Source: Thermophilibacter provencensis
Lineage (GTDB): Bacteria > Actinomycetota > Coriobacteriia > Coriobacteriales > Atopobiaceae
Length of the DNA stretch: 64,000 nt
Direction: 5' to 3'
Assembly: GCF_030372065.1 (NCBI RefSeq)
Contig: NZ_JAUDEA010000001.1
Span: forward strand, 62,001-126,000
Below, one piece after another: positions 16,564 to 24,818 of this stretch (within the stretch, counting starts at the first letter, position 1; the number at the start of each line of letters is the position of its first letter). Under the pieces are notes generated by a model. The model was not told where the DNA came from. It saw only the letters and a program-made list of their open reading frames with translations, and made no database searches. The translations under genes were made by a program, and so were the position numbers.

Positions 16564-18333
16564 ATGGAGAAGCACCTCATGTCCGGTAACGAGGCCATCG
16601 CCCAGGGTGCCTGGGAGGCCAGCGTGGCCGTTGGCGTGGGCTACCCCGGCACGCCGTCCACCGAGACGCTCGAGGCCCTCGTGCGCAAGGACGACGTCTA
16701 CTGCGAGTGGTCCCCCAACGAGAAGGTCGCCTTTGAGGTGGGCCTCGGCGCCGCCATCGCCGGCGTGCGCTCGCTCGTCACGATGAAGCACGTGGGCGTC
16801 AACGTTGCCGCCGACCCCTTCATGGCCGCAGCGTCCACCGGCGTGAACGCCGGCCTGGTCCTTCTCGCCGCGGACGACCCCTCCTGCTACTCGTCCCAGA
16901 ACGAGCAGGACTCGCGCTTCTACGCCGCCTTCGGCCGCATCCCCTGCCTCGACGCGGCCGACTCGCAGGACTGCTACGAGATGGCCCGCGCCGCCTTTGA
17001 GCTCTCGGAGCGCTTTGACACGCCCGTCATGCTGCACGAGACCATGCGCATCGCGCACACCCGCACGCTCGTGGCGGCCGCCGGCGCGCGCGAGGCCGTG
17101 GCGCCGCGCGACTACGCGGACGACATCCCCAAGTACGTCATGATGCCGGCCAACGCCGTCAAGCGCCGCGCCGTGGTGGACGAGCGCCAGGCCGCTCTCG
17201 AGGAGTACGCCGAGACCTGCCCGTTCAACCACGTGGAACGCCACAGCGAGAAGATCGGCGTCATCTGCGCCGGTGCCGTCTACCAGCACGTCCGCGAGGC
17301 GCTGCCCGAGGCGTCCACGTTCAAGCTCGGCCTTGCCTGGCCGCTGCCCGCCCGCGCGCTCGCCGACTTTGCCGCGTCCGTCGACGCATGCTACGTGATC
17401 GAGGAGGCGAGCGACTACTTCTCCTCGCGCGTCCGTGCCCTCGGCATCGAGCTGGCCGAGCCGCCCGCCGGGGCCCTGCCCGTGGCCGGCGAGCTCAAGC
17501 CCCAGCTCATCCGCGCCGCCTTTGGCGTGGAGCAGCCCACGCACCGCGCGCCCGCCACGGACCTGCCGCCGCGCCCGCCGGCGTTCTGCCCCGGCTGCCC
17601 GCACCGCCTCGTCTTCTGCGAGCTGCGCCGCCTCAAGGCCATCGTCACCGGTGACATCGGCTGCTACACGCTCGGCGCCGTCGCGCCCTACGGCGCGTGC
17701 CATACGGTCATCGACATGGGCGCCTCGCTCTCCATGGCGCACGGCATGGAGCTCGCCGGCGCCGCTGAGCGCACCGGCCGTCCCGTCGTGGGCGTGATCG
17801 GCGACTCCACCTTCGCGCACTCCGGCATCACGAGCATGCTCGGCACCATCTACAACGGCGGCACCGGCACCCTCTGCATCCTGGACAACCGCACCACGGC
17901 CATGACCGGCACGCAGGGCAACCCCGTGAACGGCGTCACCCTCACGGACAGCTCGCACAAGATCGGGCCGCTGGACAACCCCACCGGCAAGGCGCTCGAC
18001 CTTCTCGCCCTGTGCCGCGCTATGGGCGTCGAGGACGTGGTCGAGGTTGACGCGCAGGACCTCCAGGCCGTGCGCTCGGCCCTCAAGGCCGCCACGTCCG
18101 CGACCGACCGCCTCTCCGTCATCGTCTTCAAGGCGCCGTGCCGCCTCATCGACCGCAGCCGCGGCAAGCTGCCCACCATTCGTGACTGCCGCGCCTGCGG
18201 CCAGTGCATCAAGATCGGCTGCCCCGCCCTCGGGCGCGCCAAGGACGGCACGGCCGCAATCGACCCCACGCAGTGCGTTGGGTGCGACCAGTGCGTCCAG
18301 TCCTGCCCGTTCGGCTGCATCACGAAGGAGTAA
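16564..18333 (+). CDS. iorA: Indolepyruvate:ferredoxin oxidoreductase alpha subunit
   Basis: The 589-residue protein oxidatively decarboxylates aryl pyruvates from aromatic amino acids to aryl-acetyl-CoA, reducing ferredoxin. The N-terminal half is a pyrimidine-binding domain starting MSGNEAIAQGAWEA. The C-terminal half has the thiamine-diphosphate motif GVIGDSTFAHSG...ILDN. Residues 540-589 are a 2[4Fe-4S] ferredoxin domain: CRACGQCIKIGCP and CVGCDQCVQSCP. The start at 16564 follows GGAGAGGAGAGAC. iorB follows after 3 bp. Confidence 0.95.
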   Translation: MEKHLMSGNEAIAQGAWEASVAVGVGYPGTPSTETLEALVRKDDVYCEWSPNEKVAFEVGLGAAIAGVRSLVTMKHVGVNVAADPFMAAASTGVNAGLVLLAADDPSCYSSQNEQDSRFYAAFGRIPCLDAADSQDCYEMARAAFELSERFDTPVMLHETMRIAHTRTLVAAAGAREAVAPRDYADDIPKYVMMPANAVKRRAVVDERQAALEEYAETCPFNHVERHSEKIGVICAGAVYQHVREALPEASTFKLGLAWPLPARALADFAASVDACYVIEEASDYFSSRVRALGIELAEPPAGALPVAGELKPQLIRAAFGVEQPTHRAPATDLPPRPPAFCPGCPHRLVFCELRRLKAIVTGDIGCYTLGAVAPYGACHTVIDMGASLSMAHGMELAGAAERTGRPVVGVIGDSTFAHSGITSMLGTIYNGGTGTLCILDNRTTAMTGTQGNPVNGVTLTDSSHKIGPLDNPTGKALDLLALCRAMGVEDVVEVDAQDLQAVRSALKAATSATDRLSVIVFKAPCRLIDRSRGKLPTIRDCRACGQCIKIGCPALGRAKDGTAAIDPTQCVGCDQCVQSCPFGCITKE

Positions 18334-18336
18334 GCA

Positions 18337-18936
18337 ATGGAGAAGTTCAGCGGAACCAAGACCATCCTCCTCGTGGGCGTGGGCGGCCAGGGCACGATCC
18401 TCGCGGGCAAGCTGCTGGCGAGCGTGGCCGCCGGGGCCGGCCTTGACGTCAAGGTCTCCGAGATACACGGCATGAGCCAGCGCGGCGGGTCCGTGAGCAC
18501 CGTCATCCGCCTGGGCGAGCACGTCTCCACCATGGTCTGCGACGACGGCTGCGCCGACGTGGTGGTGGCCTTTGAGGCCGTGGAGGCCCTGCGCGCCCAG
18601 CACTACCTCGCCGAGGGCGGCCGCATGTTCGTAAACGACGAGGAGATCACGCCCGTCTCCGTGAACATCGGCAACTTCACGATGCCCGAGCGCGTGGACG
18701 AGCGCCTGCGCGAGCTGGGCGCCCACCTGCTGGACGCGGGCGTGATCGCGCGCGGCCTCGGCTCGCCCCGCTCCACCAACGTGGTGCTCGTGGGCGCACT
18801 CTCCACGGCGCTGCCCTTCGACGCCGAGCTCTGGCGCAACGCCGTGCGCGCCTGCGTGCCGCCGGCCACGGTGGAGGCCAACCTCGCGGCCTTTGACGCC
18901 GGCCGTGACGCCGCGCTGCGCGGAGCCGCCCGCTAG
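18337..18936 (+). CDS. iorB: Indolepyruvate:ferredoxin oxidoreductase beta subunit
   Basis: The 199-residue gamma-type subunit has the glycine-rich VGVGGQGTILAGKLL (residues 13-27) and the conserved EIHGMSQRGGSVSTVIRLG stretch that binds CoA or contacts the alpha subunit. Length is typical. It completes the IorAB complex and is the last gene of the ligase-iorAB unit; no aminotransferase is adjacent. Confidence 0.95.
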   Translation: MEKFSGTKTILLVGVGGQGTILAGKLLASVAAGAGLDVKVSEIHGMSQRGGSVSTVIRLGEHVSTMVCDDGCADVVVAFEAVEALRAQHYLAEGGRMFVNDEEITPVSVNIGNFTMPERVDERLRELGAHLLDAGVIARGLGSPRSTNVVLVGALSTALPFDAELWRNAVRACVPPATVEANLAAFDAGRDAALRGAAR

Positions 18937-18964
18937 GCTGCTCTCGCCCGCTGATTTGGGGATT

Positions 18965-19137
18965 GGGGACCCTTCCCGACGCTTTCTGTCCGCGGAGCGT
19001 CGGGAAGGGTCCCCGCTTGTGAGGCGGGGACGCGGGCCGACGGTTCTTCTCGATGAAGTGTCGCTGCGCGTCCCCGCATCCTGGTCCGGGGACGCAAACC
19101 GACAATCTGCCGAGAAGAACCGTCGGCCCGCGTCCCC
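18965..19137. repeat. Repeat R8: nested GGGGAC inverted repeats
   Basis: The first unit has 19-bp perfect arms (18965-18983, 18996-19014; GGGGACCCTTCCCGACGCT). The second has 27-bp perfect arms (19026-19052, 19111-19137) that begin GGGGACGCGGGCC and end TTCTTCTCG, with a further CGTCCCCG/CCGGGGACG pair inside. No gene is seen in the gap between iorB and the YegP-like gene. Confidence 0.85.
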
Positions 19138-19149
19138 AAAAAACAACGT

Positions 19150-19179
19150 GGCCCCGGCTGCGCAACAGCAACCGGGGCC
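19150..19179. terminator. Probable terminator after iorB
   Basis: GGCCCCGG and CCGGGGCC form an 8-bp stem with a 14-nt loop, followed on the plus strand by CTTCTCG and on the minus strand by ACGTTGTTT. It is the last strong hairpin before the next gene. Confidence 0.5.
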
Positions 19180-19404
19180 CTTCTCGTCTGGTGGGCTGGC
19201 GCGTCCCCCGACCACGCCAACCCGTTGCGTTCGGGGGATGTAATGGAATAGTACCCTATTTTTCCTGCCCGTATGCCGAGGGTCACCCAGCAACGCCGTC
19301 TCCCCGACCAAATTCGACCGTCCGCGTATGCGTTGCGCCCAAACGCGGCAGGCCGGGCTAATCTTTTGTAATCAGTAGGTAAAACGAGTTTGGTGGTGAT
19401 TCTT

Positions 19405-19776
19405 ATGGGTCAGTATGTCGTGGTTGAGAACGAGGGCCGCTACTGCTTCAACCTCTGCGCCAGCAACGGTCACATTCTCATGTCGTCGATCATCTTCCCG
19501 TCCAAGGACGAGTGCCTGCACGGCATCGAGTGCGTGCGTGCCTCCGCAGCGGATGCGGAGATCGAGGACAGCACCGTTGACGCCTTTGTCCGCGAGCCGT
19601 CGCCCAAGTTCCGCATCTACGAGGACTTTGACGGGCACTACTTCTTCCGCTTCATCACGCAGGACGCCGGGGACATTGCGCGCTCGCACACCTACGAGCA
19701 CAAGGAGTCCCTGCTCAGGCGCATTGAGCGCACCCGCGCGGAGTGCGACTCCTCCCTGGCGGCAGACGAGAACTAG
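19405..19776 (+). CDS. DUF1508 / YegP-like protein
   Basis: The 123-residue protein begins MGQYVVVENEGRYCFNLCASNGHILMSS, the YegP pattern of an edge strand, a conserved aromatic (here YCFNL) and N-G-x-I-L. The following SKDECLHGIECVRASA matches the helix of DUF1508 repeats. A second, weaker repeat (KFRIYEDFDGHYFFRFITQDAGDIARS) is at residues 65-92. Function of the family is unknown; some members are linked to stress. The start at 19405 fits the family better than 19390. A clear terminator follows, so it is probably monocistronic. Confidence 0.8.
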   Translation: MGQYVVVENEGRYCFNLCASNGHILMSSIIFPSKDECLHGIECVRASAADAEIEDSTVDAFVREPSPKFRIYEDFDGHYFFRFITQDAGDIARSHTYEHKESLLRRIERTRAECDSSLAADEN

Positions 19777-19805
19777 TTGCGCCTCCGCACGCATTGACTC
19801 GGCAT

Positions 19806-19842
19806 GCCCCGGACGTCCCGCATGACGCCCGGGGCTTTTCTT
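19806..19842 (+). terminator. Intrinsic terminator after the YegP-like gene
   Basis: GCCCCGG and CCGGGGC bracket a short loop and are followed by TTTTCTT. Confidence 0.8.
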
Positions 19843-19906
19843 GGCTCGCGCAGGAAGGCAAGAAGAGCGGGCCGCGCCCCACCGGGGGACGCGGCCCGAA
19901 AAACCT

Positions 19907-19935
19907 GACAGTTTACCCTGTCACCTTTGTCAGGA
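19907..19935. repeat. Repeat R5 half-copy
   Basis: CTGACAGTTTACCCTGTCAC followed by CTTTGTCAGG matches the arms of the R5 hairpins (13.5 and 55.6 kb) and overlaps the end of the protease gene. Confidence 0.6.
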
Positions 19936-22206
19936 TTTTACGCCGTACCAGGCGATGTTCTCGTCGACCCAGCCGTTCTTGACCATCTGGTCGCGCTCGG
20001 AGGTCGAGGTGGTGTAGTGGTGCGTGCCAATCTGCTCGTACGGGTTGAAGAGGCGGTACAGCGGCACCCCAGACGCGGCGGGCGCGGAGTGCCAGCCCAC
20101 GCCCTCGTAGCTCCAGCCCAGCTTCACGAGGGCGTCGCGCTCGTCCTCCTTCATGGTGTAGTGGTGATCGCTCGAGTAGGGATTGTAGAGGCGGTAGACC
20201 TCCTCGCCCTCGGCGGGCGCGATCCAGGCGACGTTCTCCTGGGTCCAGCCGATCTTGCCGAGGTTGTCGTACTCGGTCTTGCTGGAGGTGTAGAGGTGCT
20301 CACCGGTGTACTGGTTGTAGAGGCGCCACATGGTGACGGTCTTTGCGGACTCGCTCGCCGGCGGCAGGTCGGCCTCGGAGCCGTACGCCTTGATGAGCGC
20401 GTTGCCGTACACCTTGCCGTTTGTGGTCAGCTCGGCGTTGCCGTTGAGCGTCTTGGCGTCCGCCCACGAGCCGTTCGTCATGACCCAGGACTCGCCCGAG
20501 TTTGAGACGGCGTTCCAGTGGTGGTCGTATCCCTGGCTCTTTGCGTACTCGGACGTGGTGCCGCACTCAAGGGCCAGGTAGTACATGGTGCCGGAGCCCT
20601 TGCCCTCAACAACGTTTGAGGAGACCGTCTCCACGATGGAGAAGCGCTGGCCCTCGCGGATCTCAATCGGCTTGCTCAGGTCAACGCGGTAGCGGCCGGG
20701 GATGGCGTAGGTCTTCGTGGTGGTGCCCGCAAGCGTTCCGTCGGTGGGGCTGGAGGCGCCCGCGCCCAGCAGGTAGACCTCGATCTTCACGGTTGAGTTG
20801 TCCGTGATCGTGGAGGCGGTGGTGGCCTCCAGGAGCATGTCCTGCTCGGCGGTGAACACGTTGGCGGCAGAGGCGGCCTGGTCGACGAGAAGCGCGTCCG
20901 AGTAGGGCGAGGTGCCGAGAAGATCGTACTGGAGCGTCACGTCATCAGAGGCGGCGTTGGGACCCGCAACGAGCTGGCAGGTGTAGTCGAGGCTGCGGTC
21001 GTAGTAGGAGACGTAGCGGAAGCCCGTGCCGTCCTCGCCGGAATGCGACCACCACTGGGAGTCGATGGTGCCGTAGCTGTCCTTGATGATCCAGGCGCCG
21101 TCGCCCTCGGGGGTGGCGTGGCTGACGCTGTTGACGAAGTTCTCCTTGGGGAAGGTGTCGTCCCAGCCCACGATGGCCACGAAGTGACCCATACCGATCG
21201 TGTCGCTCACAAACTGGGCGGCGTGCTCGGCGTTGTAGTACTCGGTGTCCGTGTCGCTGAAGCTGGGGCTCGACACGCTACCGCCCGAGTAGATGCCCAC
21301 GGAGACGGCGCCGTCGCTCATCACGGCCTGCTTGACGCGGCTCACGGCGTCCCAGTCAACGCCCTCGTAGACGCCCTGGTCGTTGACGATGCCGAGAGTG
21401 CCCAGGCTCAGGCTCTCGTCGATCCAGAGCACGGGGTCATAGGCATAGGGGTCGGAGACCCGCCAGGAGGTAGCGCCCACGGGGGCAATCATGTCGGGGT
21501 CGTCCATGGGGCCGAAGACCCAGTACATGTCCGAGTTCTCCTCCACCTCGGAGGGCACGGTCGCCTCGGCAACGGGGCCCATGCCGTTGAACATGGCGTC
21601 CCCCGCCTCATAGATGTAGCCAGAGCTCAAGAGGAAGTCGTTGTCGGAGTGCACGTAACGGTAATCTCCAACGTCGACGATCGGCTCAACGCCCTCCCCC
21701 GCCTGTCCAACCGCGCCGAGGCGCTCGGCCTGGCTGGAGCTCACGAGCGTCCTTCTTGCCTGCGTGAGCTGCCGCTCGGAGAAGTCGTTGCCGGCAAGGC
21801 TCCCACGACCCTGCACGAGCAGGTTGCTCTCGAGCGAGGACATGGAGGCAAAGACCCAGCAGTTCTGCCAGCGGAGCTGGTTCTTGACGGCGGACACGTA
21901 GCCCTTGTCGCACAGGTCGTACTTGGAGGGAAGGGCGACGCGGCCGCCCGAGGAGCTGCCGCCCGCCGTGTCGAGCCTGCCGTACTCCGGCGAGAGGCCC
22001 TTGGGCATGCCGTCCTCCGTGACCTCGATGCCGCCTTCCACGCCGTCGGGCACATAGAGGTGGTCGGCAAGCCCCTGCGCCACGGAGCCGTCCTCCGCAG
22101 CCTGGGCAACGCCCGCAAACGGCGCGATCGAGAGCGAAAGGGCAAAGATCGCCGTAAGCGCCGGCCGCACCCATGCCAGGCGACCAGCGCGTCTTGGATC
22201 GTTCAT
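19930..22206 (-). CDS. Secreted papain-like (C1) protease with DUF5648-type repeats
   Basis: The 758-residue protein has a signal peptide with hydrophobic core ALTAIFALSLSIAPFAG and likely cleavage after AQA (about residue 36). A C1-type peptidase domain follows: oxyanion Gln110 and nucleophile Cys116 in KNQLRWQNCWVFA, and the catalytic His in GMGHFVAIVGWDD. The third catalytic position, normally Asn in WxVKNSWG, reads WIIKDSYG. After a beta-rich middle region, residues 625-758 hold three repeats of about 45 aa, each with YRLYNP...HHYT...LGW, a wall- or glycan-associated repeat. Start 22206 follows GGGAGGTTCAT. Likely a surface protease acting outside the cell. Confidence 0.87.
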   Translation of the reverse strand: MNDPRRAGRLAWVRPALTAIFALSLSIAPFAGVAQAAEDGSVAQGLADHLYVPDGVEGGIEVTEDGMPKGLSPEYGRLDTAGGSSSGGRVALPSKYDLCDKGYVSAVKNQLRWQNCWVFASMSSLESNLLVQGRGSLAGNDFSERQLTQARRTLVSSSQAERLGAVGQAGEGVEPIVDVGDYRYVHSDNDFLLSSGYIYEAGDAMFNGMGPVAEATVPSEVEENSDMYWVFGPMDDPDMIAPVGATSWRVSDPYAYDPVLWIDESLSLGTLGIVNDQGVYEGVDWDAVSRVKQAVMSDGAVSVGIYSGGSVSSPSFSDTDTEYYNAEHAAQFVSDTIGMGHFVAIVGWDDTFPKENFVNSVSHATPEGDGAWIIKDSYGTIDSQWWSHSGEDGTGFRYVSYYDRSLDYTCQLVAGPNAASDDVTLQYDLLGTSPYSDALLVDQAASAANVFTAEQDMLLEATTASTITDNSTVKIEVYLLGAGASSPTDGTLAGTTTKTYAIPGRYRVDLSKPIEIREGQRFSIVETVSSNVVEGKGSGTMYYLALECGTTSEYAKSQGYDHHWNAVSNSGESWVMTNGSWADAKTLNGNAELTTNGKVYGNALIKAYGSEADLPPASESAKTVTMWRLYNQYTGEHLYTSSKTEYDNLGKIGWTQENVAWIAPAEGEEVYRLYNPYSSDHHYTMKEDERDALVKLGWSYEGVGWHSAPAASGVPLYRLFNPYEQIGTHHYTTSTSERDQMVKNGWVDENIAWYGVKS

Positions 22207-22401
22207 ATGAACCTCCCGGATTCTCTGGATGTGAGACACGTGGCGGCGAGAAGCGCCGTCACCCCTCCTAGGGTAAACGAGCGACCGGACAGAACGCCCT
22301 CCGCGGGCGGCCCACCCGGCAAACGGCGCGTTCCGTTCGACGGGGCGCCGGCGGCAGGCGCTTCTCGCCGCCCGGGCGCGTACTTCTCGCCGCGCACCGA
22401 C

Positions 22402-22440
22402 GCTCTACTTTCAAAACTACAACGCCTGACAGATACTAAG
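22402..22440 (+). promoter_or_regulatory. selD promoter with the shared AAAACTACAA box
   Basis: AAAACTACAACGC (22413-22425) matches the yqeC/DCCP box at 2903 in 12 of 13 bases counting the T/C change. A -35-like TTTCAAA precedes it and a -10-like TACTAA (22434-22439) follows with 17-18 bp spacing. Confidence 0.45.
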
Positions 22441-22502
22441 GGGGCCATACCATTTGTTTGGCCGCGCGCGTGCCGCGCAGGTTTGCCAGAGAGGGGCAGG
22501 TC

Positions 22503-23549
22503 ATGGACATGACGGGGGTTCGTCTGACGGAGCTCGTGGAGGCAGCCGGGTGCGCGGCAAAGATCGCGCCGGGCGAGCTCGCGGGCGTGCTCTCGGGACT
22601 GCCGCGCCTGGACGCGCCGGAGCTCGTGGTGGGCTTTGACGCCTCCGACGACGCGTGCGTGTGGGACCTCGGCGACGGCCGCGGCCTCATTGCCACCACG
22701 GACTTCTTCCCGCCCATGGTGGACGACCCGTTCCTCTTTGGCCAGGTGGCGGCCACCAACGCGCTCTCGGACGTCTACGCCATGGGGGGACGGCCGGCGC
22801 TGGCGCTCAACCTCCTGTGCTTTCCCAACTGCCTGGGCATCGAGGTCGCGGGGCAGATCCTGGCCGGCGGGGCCGAGACGTGCCGCCGTGCCGGGTGCGT
22901 GGTGGCGGGCGGTCACTCGATCAACGACCACGAGCCCAAGTATGGCCTCGCGGTGACGGGCTTTGTGGCCCTGGACGAGCGGCTTGAGAACGGCGGGGCG
23001 CGCGCGGGCGACGCGCTCGTGCTCACCAAGGCGCTCGGCACGGGCATCCTCACCACCGCGCACAAGGGCGGCCTTCTGGACGACGCCGGCGTGCGCGTGG
23101 CCACGGACTCCATGACCACGCTCAACGAGGCGCCCATCCGTCTGGCGCGCGAGCTGGGGTGCTGGCCGCACGCGGCCACCGACGTCACGGGCTTCTCGCT
23201 CATGGGGCACTCCTGCGAGATGGCCGAGGCCTCGGGCGTCACGCTTGAGATCGATGCCGCCGCCGTGCCCGTCATGGCCCGCGCCCGCGAGATGGCGGCG
23301 CTCGGCCTCATCCCCGCCGGGGCCTATCGCAACCGGGACTTCTTTGGCCCGCGCGTGGGGCTTGACGAGGCGCTGCCGCTCGACCTTACGGACGTGCTCT
23401 TTGACCCGCAGACCTCAGGCGGCCTGCTCCTGGCGCTCGGCGAGAAGGACGCGGAGCGGCTCGTTGACGCCCTGCGTGCCGAGGGCCTCCCCGCTGCCGT
23501 CATCGGCCGCGCGCGCTGTCGCGCCGAGAAGAGCGTTCTCGTCAGATAA
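22503..23549 (+). CDS. selD: Selenide, water dikinase
   Basis: SelD makes selenophosphate from selenide and ATP. The 348-residue protein has the nucleophilic Cys17 in EAAGCAAKIAPGEL; the second Cys of the usual GCGCK motif is Ala here, as in various active homologues. Metal and ATP sites are visible as TTDFFPPMVDDPFLFGQVAA, NALSDVYAMGG and GGHSINDHEPKYGLAVTG. With yqeC and yedF it supports a selenium-cofactor trait; no selA, selB or tRNA-Sec is in the window. Start 22503 follows GAGGGGCAGGTC. Confidence 0.95.
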   Translation: MDMTGVRLTELVEAAGCAAKIAPGELAGVLSGLPRLDAPELVVGFDASDDACVWDLGDGRGLIATTDFFPPMVDDPFLFGQVAATNALSDVYAMGGRPALALNLLCFPNCLGIEVAGQILAGGAETCRRAGCVVAGGHSINDHEPKYGLAVTGFVALDERLENGGARAGDALVLTKALGTGILTTAHKGGLLDDAGVRVATDSMTTLNEAPIRLARELGCWPHAATDVTGFSLMGHSCEMAEASGVTLEIDAAAVPVMARAREMAALGLIPAGAYRNRDFFGPRVGLDEALPLDLTDVLFDPQTSGGLLLALGEKDAERLVDALRAEGLPAAVIGRARCRAEKSVLVR

Positions 23550-23551
23550 GT

Positions 23552-23580
23552 GCCCACTTTGTACCGGGTACAAAGCGGGC
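23552..23580. repeat. Repeat R4, copy 1 (29-bp palindrome)
   Basis: Centred on TTTGTACCGGGTACAAA with flanks GCCCAC/GCGGGC; it begins two bases after the selD stop codon. Copies 2 and 3 bracket the toxin-antitoxin operon. Confidence 0.8.
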
Positions 23581-23586
23581 GCTCGA

Positions 23587-23675
23587 GTTGTCCGCAATTA
23601 TTTGCGGACAACGGCCATCCGCAACCCTCCCAGGACCTTCGGAACCGGTGTTGTCCGCAAATAATTGCGGACAAC
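23587..23675. repeat. Repeat R3, copy 1 (89 bp)
   Basis: Each end is a 26-bp palindrome with arms GTTGTCCGCAA/TTGCGGACAAC, and the two ends are reverse complements of each other across 37 bp. A second element with the same 89-bp length lies at 38258-38346. No gene is seen in this gap (23550-23804). Confidence 0.85.
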
Positions 23676-23773
23676 AGACGGCGAGAAGGACGCGCGGGTG
23701 ATTCTGCATCACACAAGGAGGGTCCGGACCACCCACGTTCTGCAGCCCGGGCCCAAATGATTCAATAGTGATT

Positions 23774-23802
23774 GTCCAGTTTGTACCGGGTACAAAGTGG
23801 AC
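23774..23802. repeat. Repeat R4, copy 2
   Basis: 29-bp near-palindrome centred on TTTGTACCGGGTACAAA, two bases past the antitoxin stop codon. It forms the left border of the toxin-antitoxin cassette. Confidence 0.8.
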
Positions 23803-23804
23803 GC

Positions 23805-24797
23805 TTAGGCGATGCGGGCCTGCATATAGCGACGAATATCTGCTGGCTGCTCCATGTCGTAGCGCTCCCAGAGATCACGGAAGAAGCTCCCGATCCCCTC
23901 GAGCGTCATCTCGTTGTTTGAGGGAGCGTCGTCCGGAATGCCCGCCCGCGCGTCAATCCAAGGAGATTCGTCATGCGTGCAGTCCCGAAGAACGTACGGG
24001 CTGAAGCAAGCAACGTATCTTGTTACCGCATCAAGCACCTCAAGCTCGCGATTTGAGAACGTATCGGCCAGATAATTGGCAACTTCGTCTCCAAACAGAA
24101 GGCTCTCGTCGACTCCCTTTAGTTCTAGATCTTCCCAGAGCCGGGGAAAGACCGGCCCATATCTCCACGCCTCACAGCGGTCTGGAAAGAGCGGGGCCCC
24201 CGAATAGGAAATGCAGAGACCATCCGCGTAGTAGAGCTCCTTTTGAAGGGCAAGCGGAGATCCACTCCCCGTCCGAGCAATGAGATAAGCCGCTGCGCGC
24301 TCAATGGCCTCCCCCGAGTCATGCAGCACCCTTAACGCCGCGTCTTTGCTTTTCCTAAACGCAACGTCAGACATCTCATTTATATTGTTATATAATTTCA
24401 AGAGATATGCGAGAGGACTTCTGGCGATTCTCTCAATTGTCTTTGAATAGTCCCTGCTTGGAACGTCTCCGTCCAAGAAACGAGAATAGGTGTGTTCCCC
24501 CCAGCCAAGCATCCTCGAGAGCGGACGCTTGCCTATTGAATACTTCTTCGGCACATCCTCAACGGTGTCCTGATCTACGATTCCGTTTGCCTTCCGAACG
24601 GCCTTGGTAAACGCTCGCTGGTTTTCATCCTGAACAGCTGCCGGAGTAGCGGGCTCACCGCACTCCAAACAAACGCCGTGCACAACGGGATATGAATACG
24701 CTACTCCGTCAAGCTCTGTTGTTTCCGTTGCCTCGGCCAGCTCGACCTCAACCATCTTGCGGCAATGCTCGCAAAACGCGCTCTGCCTCTCCGCCAT
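23805..24797 (-). CDS. MqsA-like antitoxin fused to a SocA/Panacea (DUF4065) domain
   Basis: The 330-residue protein has three parts. Residues 9-55 carry a zinc-knuckle pair CEHC and CLEC as in MqsA. Residues 60-125 resemble an XRE-type helix-turn-helix (IGKRPLSRMLGWGEHTYSRFLDG). From about 165 the DUF4065/SocA domain begins, with AAYLIARTGSGSPLALQKELYYADGLCISYSGAPLFPD and the conserved AWRYGPVFPRLW. The family neutralises diverse toxins as a type II antitoxin. It follows the toxin-like gene by 21 bp, the toxin-first order of mqsRA. A GTG at 24806 is an alternative start. Base composition is lower in GC than the flanks. Confidence 0.8.
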   Translation of the reverse strand: MAERQSAFCEHCRKMVEVELAEATETTELDGVAYSYPVVHGVCLECGEPATPAAVQDENQRAFTKAVRKANGIVDQDTVEDVPKKYSIGKRPLSRMLGWGEHTYSRFLDGDVPSRDYSKTIERIARSPLAYLLKLYNNINEMSDVAFRKSKDAALRVLHDSGEAIERAAAYLIARTGSGSPLALQKELYYADGLCISYSGAPLFPDRCEAWRYGPVFPRLWEDLELKGVDESLLFGDEVANYLADTFSNRELEVLDAVTRYVACFSPYVLRDCTHDESPWIDARAGIPDDAPSNNEMTLEGIGSFFRDLWERYDMEQPADIRRYMQARIA

Positions 24798-24818
24798 GTC
24801 TCCCACCGGTTCCTTTCG

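Noticed and set aside
16546-19311. 921-codon open frame on the minus strand opposite iorA/iorB
   Set aside because: It is antisense to well-supported iorAB, has Ala/Gly/Arg/His-rich low-complexity translation, and no ribosome site. Long antisense frames are expected at this GC.
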